Source: Burkholderia sp. Bp9143 (GTDB lineage Bacteria > Pseudomonadota > Gammaproteobacteria > Burkholderiales > Burkholderiaceae). From it: a stretch of 64,000 bases of DNA. The stretch spans positions 62,001 through 126,000 of the forward strand of contig NZ_QTPO01000020.1 of assembly GCF_003853645.1 (NCBI RefSeq), in the 5' to 3' direction. The position numbers and the translations under genes are program-made. The notes beneath the pieces are model-generated. The model worked only from the letters and a program-made list of their open reading frames with translations. It ran no database searches and was not told the origin of the DNA. Below, one piece after another: positions 58,935-64,000 of the stretch. The stretch's first letter is position 1; each line of letters opens with the position of its first letter.

Positions 58935-60089
58935 ATGCGAAGCGCCACCACGCCCCGATCGAAACTGCCTGACGTCGGGACGACGATCTTCACGGTGATC
59001 GGCCAGCTCGCCGCGCAGCACGATGCGCTGAACCTGTCGCAGGGCGCGCCGAATTTCGCGCCAGATCCGGCGCTCGTCGAGGGTGTCGCGCGCGCGATGC
59101 GCGACGGCCACAACCAGTACGCGCCGATGGCCGGCATCGCGTCGCTGCGCGAGCGGCTCGCGGAGAAGACCGAGGCGCTGTACGGCACGCGCTACGACCC
59201 GGGCACCGAGATCACGGTGATCGCGAGCGCGAGCGAAGGGCTCTACGCGGCGATCAGCGCGCTCGTGCACCCGGGCGACGAAGTGATCTATTTCGAGCCG
59301 TCGTTCGACAGCTATGCGCCGATCGTGCGGATGCAAGGTGCGACGCCGGTCGCGATCAAGCTGTCGCCCGAGCATTTCCGCGTGAACTGGGACGAGGTGG
59401 CTGCGGCGATCACGCCGCGCACGCGGATGATCATCATCAACACGCCGCACAACCCGACCGCGACCGTATTCTCCGCCGACGATCTCGAGCGGCTCGCGCA
59501 GCTCACGCGCAATACCGGCATCGTGGTGCTGTCGGACGAAGTCTACGAGCACGTCGTGTTCGACGGTGCGCTGCACCAGAGCGTCGCGCGCCACCGCGAG
59601 CTGGCCGAGCGCAGTGTGATCGTGTCGTCCTTCGGCAAGTCGTTCCACGTGACGGGCTGGCGGGTCGGCCATTGCGTCGCGCCGGCCGAATTGATGGACG
59701 AGATCCGCAAGGTGCACCAGTTCATGGTGTTCTCGGCCGATACGCCGATGCAGGTCGCGTTCGCGGAGATCCTCGCGCGGCCCGAAAGCTATCTCGGCCT
59801 GTCGGCGTTCTACCAGGCCAAGCGCGACCTGCTCGCGCGCGAGCTGGCCGATTCACCCTTCGAGCTGCTGCCGAGCGAAGGCTCGTTCTTCATGCTCGCG
59901 CGGTTCCGGCACTTCTCGGACGAGCGCGACAGCGACTTCGTGCTGCGCCTGATCCGCGATGCGCGTGTCGCGACGATTCCGCTGTCGGCGTTCTACACCG
60001 ACGGCACCGACGCGGGGGTGATCCGCCTCAGTTTCTCGAAGGACGACGCGACGCTGATCGAGGGCGCGCGGCGGTTGCGTTCGCTGTAA
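58935..60089 (+). CDS. PLP-dependent aminotransferase (YbdL-like, methionine/aromatic type)
   Basis: A 384-residue fold-type I class I/II aminotransferase. Motifs: LSQGAPNFAPDP near residue 34, the substrate-side NTPHNPTATVFS, the PLP-contact SDEVYEHVVFDG and the Schiff-base lysine in VSSFGKSFHVTGWRVGH. It resembles E. coli YbdL and kynurenine/glutamine transaminase-like enzymes that use methionine, phenylalanine or histidine as amino donor. ATG 58935 follows AAGGAGGATTC. An amino-acid binding protein gene starts 112 bp later, then an FAD oxidoreductase, suggesting an amino acid or 2-keto/2-hydroxy acid pathway. Confidence 0.87.
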   Translation: MRSATTPRSKLPDVGTTIFTVIGQLAAQHDALNLSQGAPNFAPDPALVEGVARAMRDGHNQYAPMAGIASLRERLAEKTEALYGTRYDPGTEITVIASASEGLYAAISALVHPGDEVIYFEPSFDSYAPIVRMQGATPVAIKLSPEHFRVNWDEVAAAITPRTRMIIINTPHNPTATVFSADDLERLAQLTRNTGIVVLSDEVYEHVVFDGALHQSVARHRELAERSVIVSSFGKSFHVTGWRVGHCVAPAELMDEIRKVHQFMVFSADTPMQVAFAEILARPESYLGLSAFYQAKRDLLARELADSPFELLPSEGSFFMLARFRHFSDERDSDFVLRLIRDARVATIPLSAFYTDGTDAGVIRLSFSKDDATLIEGARRLRSL

Positions 60090-60201
60090 TCGCGGGCGCG
60101 CCCGCACCCAAGCAGGCGACGTGTACGTCGCACCGAAAGTCACGGATGGGACCGGCGCACGTGCCGAAGCGCGGCGCCGACCGACAAGCCAGGAGATCAT
60201 G

Positions 60202-60990
60202 ATGAAGCATGCACACACCCTGAAACTCGCGTTCGCATTCGCGTGCGCACTCGGCTCCGGCGCGGCGTTCGCCGACGGGCAGACGCTGCGTTTCGGCCTC
60301 GAGGCGCAATACCCGCCGTTCGAGTCGAAGGCGCCCAACGGCGACCTGCAGGGCTTCGACATCGACGTCGGCAAGGCCGTCTGCCAGACCGCGAAGCTGT
60401 CGTGCAAGTGGGTCGAGACGTCGTTCGACGGGCTGATTCCGGCGCTGCAGGGCCGCAAGTTCGACGCGATCAACTCGGCGATGAACGCGACCGAGCAGCG
60501 GCGCCAGGCAATCGACTTCACGACGATCATCTACCGCGTGCCGACGCAACTGATCGCGCGCACCGGCAGCGGCCTGCTGCCGACGCCGGAATCGCTGAAG
60601 GGCAAGCGCGTCGGCGTGCTGCAGGCGTCGATCCAGGAGACCTACGCGAAGGCGCACTGGGAGCCGGCCGGCGTGTCGGTCGTCGCGTACCAGGACCAGA
60701 ACCAGGTGTACGCGGACCTCGTGGCGGGCCGCCTCGACGCGACGCTGGTGCTCGCGCCGGCGGGCCAGCGCGGCTTCCTGTCGCGCCCGGACGGCAAGGG
60801 CTTCGCGTTCGTCGGTCAGCCGGTGCGCGACGACAGGATTCTCGGCAGCGGGATCGCGTTCGGCCTGCGCAAGGGCGACGACGCGCTGAAGGGGAAACTC
60901 GATGCGGCGATCGACAAGCTGAAGGCGGACGGCACGGTGAAGTCGCTCGGCCAGAAGTACTTCGGCGACATCGACATCTCCACCAAGTAA
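60202..60990 (+). CDS. Polar amino acid ABC substrate-binding protein, orphan
   Basis: A 262-residue secreted receptor with signal peptide (cleavage after AFA near residue 24) and an SBP_bac_3 fold: LRFGLEAQYPPFESKAPNG and GFDIDVGKAVCQTAKLSCKWVE are typical of the lysine/arginine/ornithine and histidine receptors (HisJ/ArgT group), including the conserved cysteine pair. Two ATGs (60199, 60202) follow AGGAG; 60202 has the better spacing. No permease or ATPase gene is adjacent. It lies between the aminotransferase and an FAD-linked oxidase; the next gene begins 13 bp after its stop. Confidence 0.88.
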   Translation: MKHAHTLKLAFAFACALGSGAAFADGQTLRFGLEAQYPPFESKAPNGDLQGFDIDVGKAVCQTAKLSCKWVETSFDGLIPALQGRKFDAINSAMNATEQRRQAIDFTTIIYRVPTQLIARTGSGLLPTPESLKGKRVGVLQASIQETYAKAHWEPAGVSVVAYQDQNQVYADLVAGRLDATLVLAPAGQRGFLSRPDGKGFAFVGQPVRDDRILGSGIAFGLRKGDDALKGKLDAAIDKLKADGTVKSLGQKYFGDIDISTK

Positions 60991-61003
60991 GCGGACGCGC
61001 ACG

Positions 61004-62434
61004 ATGCAGAGCCTGGATACGGCCGCCGCGAGTGGTGGCCACGGCGCGGCGGCGCCGGGGGACGACGCGCTCGAGGCGGCGCTCGTCGCCGGCCTGGGCG
61101 ACACGCTGGTCACGCGGGCGGCCGAGATCGATCCGCGCTATTTCACCGCGTACAACGAGCCGGCCGGCGTGCGGCCGCGCGCGCTGGTGCGGCCGCGCAG
61201 CGTCGACGACGTGTCGCGCACGCTCGCGCTGTGCTCGCGGCTCGGGCAGTCGGTCGTGCCGCAGGGCGGCCTCACCGGGCTCGCGCGCGGCGCGGTTGCG
61301 CTGGGCGGCGAGATCGTGCTGTCGATGGAGCGTTTCGCCGGCGTCGAGTCAATCGACGCGGCGGCCGGCACGATGACGGTGCGCGCCGGGACGCCGCTGC
61401 AGACGGTGCAGGAGGCCGCGGACGCGGCGGGCTTCACGTTCGGTGTCGATCTCGGCGCACGCGGTTCGTGTCAGATCGGCGGCATGCTCGCGACCAACGC
61501 GGGCGGCACGCGCGCGATCCGCTACGGCATGATGCGCGAGCAGGTGCTCGGACTCGAGGCCGTGCTCGCCGACGGCACCGTCGTGTCGTCGATGAACCGG
61601 ATGCTGAAGAACAACGCGGGCTACGACCTGAAGCAACTGTTCATCGGCAGCGAAGGCACGCTCGGCGTCGTCACGCGCGCCGTGCTGCGGCTGCATCCGA
61701 AGCTGGCCGCACCGGCCACCGCGCTCTGTCGCGTGCAGGGCTACGACGCCGTCGTCGGGTTGTGGAACCGCCTGCGCGCACTGCCCGAGATCGTCAGTTT
61801 CGAAGCGATGTGGCCGGCCTTCTATGACTACGTGGCGCGCCATACGCCCGGCGTCGTCGCGCCGTTCGCGGGCGACGGCGGCTTCGCGGTGCTGATCGAG
61901 TGCGCGACGAGCGCACCGGGCGGCGATGCGCATGAGGCGCTGGAAAACGGCCTCGCGGATGCGATCGACGCGGGGCTCGTCGACGATGCGGCGCTTGCGA
62001 CGTCGGAGCGACAGGCGCATGACTTGTGGACTTTGCGCGAAGGCCTTGCAATCGATGCGCTGCCGCACCTGGTGAACTTCGACGTGAGCCTGTCGACGGG
62101 CGAACTCGGCCTGTTCGCCGAGCGCTGCGAAGCGGCATTGCGCGTGGTCTGGCCCGACATCGTGTGCCTGTTCTTCGGCCACGTCGGCGACGGCAACGTG
62201 CATATCGGCGTATCGCTCGACGGCATGCGCGACGCGGACGCCGACGCGATCGATCGCTGCGTCTACGCGGTCGTCCGGGACATGGGCGGCTCGGTGTCGG
62301 CGGAGCACGGCATCGGCATGCTCAAGCGCCCCTATCTCTCACACACGCGCAGCGAAGCCGAAATCAGCGTGATGCGGCGCCTGAAGGCCGCGCTCGATCC
62401 GGCCGGCTTGCTCAATCCCGGCAAGGTGCTTTGA
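61004..62434 (+). CDS. FAD-binding oxidoreductase, GlcD/D-2-hydroxyacid dehydrogenase family
   Basis: A 476-residue enzyme of the VAO/PCMH flavoprotein family. The FAD-binding half has VVPQGGLTGLARGAV, GGMLATNAGGTRAIRYGMMREQVLGLE and IGSEGTLGVVTRAVLRLHP; the C-terminal half has the active-site metal-binding histidine motif FFGHVGDGNVHIGVS and EHGIGMLKRPYL. Relatives oxidise D-lactate, glycolate or D-2-hydroxyglutarate. It begins 13 bp after the binding protein gene and so is probably cotranscribed with it and the aminotransferase: a deaminated 2-keto acid and its 2-hydroxy acid could link the three. That pathway is a guess. Confidence 0.87.
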   Translation: MQSLDTAAASGGHGAAAPGDDALEAALVAGLGDTLVTRAAEIDPRYFTAYNEPAGVRPRALVRPRSVDDVSRTLALCSRLGQSVVPQGGLTGLARGAVALGGEIVLSMERFAGVESIDAAAGTMTVRAGTPLQTVQEAADAAGFTFGVDLGARGSCQIGGMLATNAGGTRAIRYGMMREQVLGLEAVLADGTVVSSMNRMLKNNAGYDLKQLFIGSEGTLGVVTRAVLRLHPKLAAPATALCRVQGYDAVVGLWNRLRALPEIVSFEAMWPAFYDYVARHTPGVVAPFAGDGGFAVLIECATSAPGGDAHEALENGLADAIDAGLVDDAALATSERQAHDLWTLREGLAIDALPHLVNFDVSLSTGELGLFAERCEAALRVVWPDIVCLFFGHVGDGNVHIGVSLDGMRDADADAIDRCVYAVVRDMGGSVSAEHGIGMLKRPYLSHTRSEAEISVMRRLKAALDPAGLLNPGKVL

Positions 62435-62460
62435 GCGGCGCGAACCGATGGTGAGGCGCG

Positions 62461-63033
62461 TCAGCCGTCGACCCAGCGTAGCGCGCCGATCTTCAGGTGT
62501 TCGACGACGCTGCGCGCCCAGTCGAGTTCCGCGTTGAGCAGCACGAGCGCGTGCTCGTTCTGCAGCAGGAACAGGCGCGGCACCTGGTCGTTCTGCGCGG
62601 CGTTGCGCAGCGATTCGAGACGTTCGCGTTCGGCTTCGAGCGCGGCGATGCGGCGCTCGAGTTGCTGGCGCGCATCGTCGGCGTCGAGCAGCGGCAGGAA
62701 CGCGAGGCCGGCGCCGAACGCCGGAAATTCGCGCGCGGGTTCCGCGAGCAGCGCATGCAGCCAGGCCTGGCCGGCCGTATGTCCGGCCTCGGTCAGCGTG
62801 TACAGCGTGCGCTCGGGAAACGCGCCGTCACGCTGGGTGTCGTGCACGGCGATCAGTCCGTCGCGCAGCAGCCGTTCGATAGTCTGGTAGAGGCTCGTGC
62901 GCTGCCGCACGTTGACGACTTCGTCGTAGCCGCGCGCCTTCAACTGTTGCAGCATCCCGTACGGATGCATCGGCGTTTCAGTGAGCGTCGCGAGGACCGC
63001 GAGCGCGAGCGGAGACGGGCGGCTTGTTGCCAT
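62461..63033 (-). CDS. PadR-family transcriptional regulator
   Basis: A 190-residue regulator. The N-terminal winged helix (LALAVLATLTETPMHPYGMLQQLKARGY, then VRQRTSLYQTIERLLRDGLI) is the PadR form; a C-terminal helical dimer arm with ERRIAALEAERERLESLR follows, making it a VirR-type longer PadR. ATG 63033. The DNA just upstream of its start (63034-63090) is markedly AT-rich with repeated CTAGT motifs (CTAGT at 63054 and ACTAGT at 63065), probably its own promoter and operator. The gene to its left converges on it. Confidence 0.87.
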   Translation of the reverse strand: MATSRPSPLALAVLATLTETPMHPYGMLQQLKARGYDEVVNVRQRTSLYQTIERLLRDGLIAVHDTQRDGAFPERTLYTLTEAGHTAGQAWLHALLAEPAREFPAFGAGLAFLPLLDADDARQQLERRIAALEAERERLESLRNAAQNDQVPRLFLLQNEHALVLLNAELDWARSVVEHLKIGALRWVDG

Positions 63034-63101
63034 GAATAGTTTGATTATATCTAGTAAGAGTATAACTAGTATTCATTAGACTATCATATTCCACAAGGGC
63101 T

Positions 63102-63533
63102 TCAGCCGAGGTGCGAGCGCTTCGCGGCCGGCGCGACGGTTTCCATCGTCGCGAGACCGTGCACGATTCCGCAGTCCTCGACCGAATGTTCGCCGACACA
63201 CTGGCGGCGCAATTCGGTGAGCTGGTCGCGCAGATGCGTCAGTTCCGCGAGGCGCGCGTCGACGTGGCCGATGTGTTCGTCGAGCAGCGCGTTGACCGAA
63301 TCGCACGGATCGGCCGGCGTGTCGGTGAGCCGCAGCAGCGCGCGGATTTCGTCGTGCGCCATGTCGAGCGCACGGCAGTTGCGGATGAAGCGCAGCCGTT
63401 CGACGTGCACGTCGGTGTAGTTGCGGTAGTTCGAATCGGTGCGCTCCGCATCCGGCATCAGACCCTCCTTCTCGTAGAAGCGGATCGTTTCGGGCGTGCA
63501 GCGGGCCGCCTTGGCCAGTTCGCCGATCTTCAT
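63102..63533 (-). CDS. cadR: CadR/PbrR-like MerR-family metal regulator
   Basis: A 143-residue MerR protein. The winged helix is at the N-terminus (MKIGELAKAARCTPETIRFYEKEGL) and the metal site shows cysteines at 77, 112 and 121, matching the CadR/PbrR trio (a loop cysteine plus two in the C-terminal arm). These proteins sense Cd, Pb or Zn and untwist promoters with a long spacer. The divergent gene at 63614 has exactly such a promoter and a His-rich product. The tail contains extra histidines (near 116, 125 and 141), which may add a metal site. Confidence 0.88.
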   Translation of the reverse strand: MKIGELAKAARCTPETIRFYEKEGLMPDAERTDSNYRNYTDVHVERLRFIRNCRALDMAHDEIRALLRLTDTPADPCDSVNALLDEHIGHVDARLAELTHLRDQLTELRRQCVGEHSVEDCGIVHGLATMETVAPAAKRSHLG

Positions 63534-63552
63534 GGCTTTCTCCTTGTAAGGG

Positions 63553-63583
63553 TTGACCTTGTAGTGGCTTCAGGGTGTTAACT
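63553..63583 (+). promoter_or_regulatory. MerR-type promoter and operator for the metal-efflux gene
   Basis: TTGACC (63553-63558) and TTAACT (63578-63583) have the 19-bp spacer typical of MerR-controlled promoters. Between them lies a dyad with arms ACCTTGTAG and CTTCAGGGT around TGG (63556-63576), close to known CadR operators. It faces the gene starting at 63614. Confidence 0.85.
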
Positions 63584-63613
63584 CTACACCGTCAAGCCAT
63601 AGAGGAGGTTGTC

Positions 63614-64000
<387 letters not shown>

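Overview
The window looks like chromosome 1 of a Burkholderia species, most likely the B. cepacia complex. The basis is the high GC content with strong third-position GC bias, the gene set (mnmG-rsmG-parA-parB followed by the atp operon, phhA/phhB, a long trifunctional putA, several branched-chain amino acid ABC systems) and the close match of many proteins to Burkholderia families as I remember them; no database search was run. No tRNA, rRNA, CRISPR array, phage or insertion sequence was seen.

Layout. 1-4.0 kb: the 3' end of mnmC, a CPA2-type cation/proton antiporter and a YbdK-type carboxylate-amine ligase, with DnaA-box clusters in the gaps before and after this gene pair. 4.0-7.4 kb: a MarR regulator with a cysteine-rich tail, a class I glutamine amidotransferase, an Old Yellow Enzyme and a small eukaryote-like SET-domain protein. 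7.5-12.9 kb: a two-component system, a small DUF3717-type gene, the phenylalanine hydroxylase genes phhA/phhB with a divergent Lrp/AsnC regulator, and a CYTH-domain protein. 13.1-16.0 kb: a LysR regulator divergent from a GMC oxidoreductase, separated by four tandem hairpin repeats. 16.5-27.4 kb: two separate Liv-type (HAAT) ABC importer clusters; the second contains a permease-ATPase fusion.

27.4-41.6 kb is the chromosome-maintenance and energy core: two parS sites, mnmG, rsmG, parA, parB, an ArsB/SLC13-like permease, then atpI-B-E-F-H-A-G-D-C. The atpD-atpC gap holds three hairpins; two of them belong to the same family as the array upstream of the GMC oxidoreductase. 41.8-49.1 kb: a fatty-acyl-CoA ligase, a candidate minus-strand structured RNA, a periplasmic PheC-like cyclohexadienyl dehydratase, hemE and priA. 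49.2-54.7 kb: putA behind a promoter carrying five GTTGCA operator motifs, followed by an orphan Liv-type binding protein. 54.7-64.0 kb: an AMP-forming ligase and an AidB-type acyl-CoA dehydrogenase opposite a TetR regulator, a YbdL-like aminotransferase, an orphan binding protein, a GlcD-like FAD oxidoreductase, a PadR regulator, and a CadR-like MerR regulator divergent from a His-rich metal-efflux gene that runs off the end.

The items that most repay a second look are the hairpin-repeat family with compensatory base changes placed directly upstream of two unrelated start codons, the candidate ~200-nt RNA at 43.6-43.9 kb, the DnaA-box clusters near the left end, the put control region, the PheC-like protein, the SET protein and the LivF with arginine in place of the Walker A lysine.
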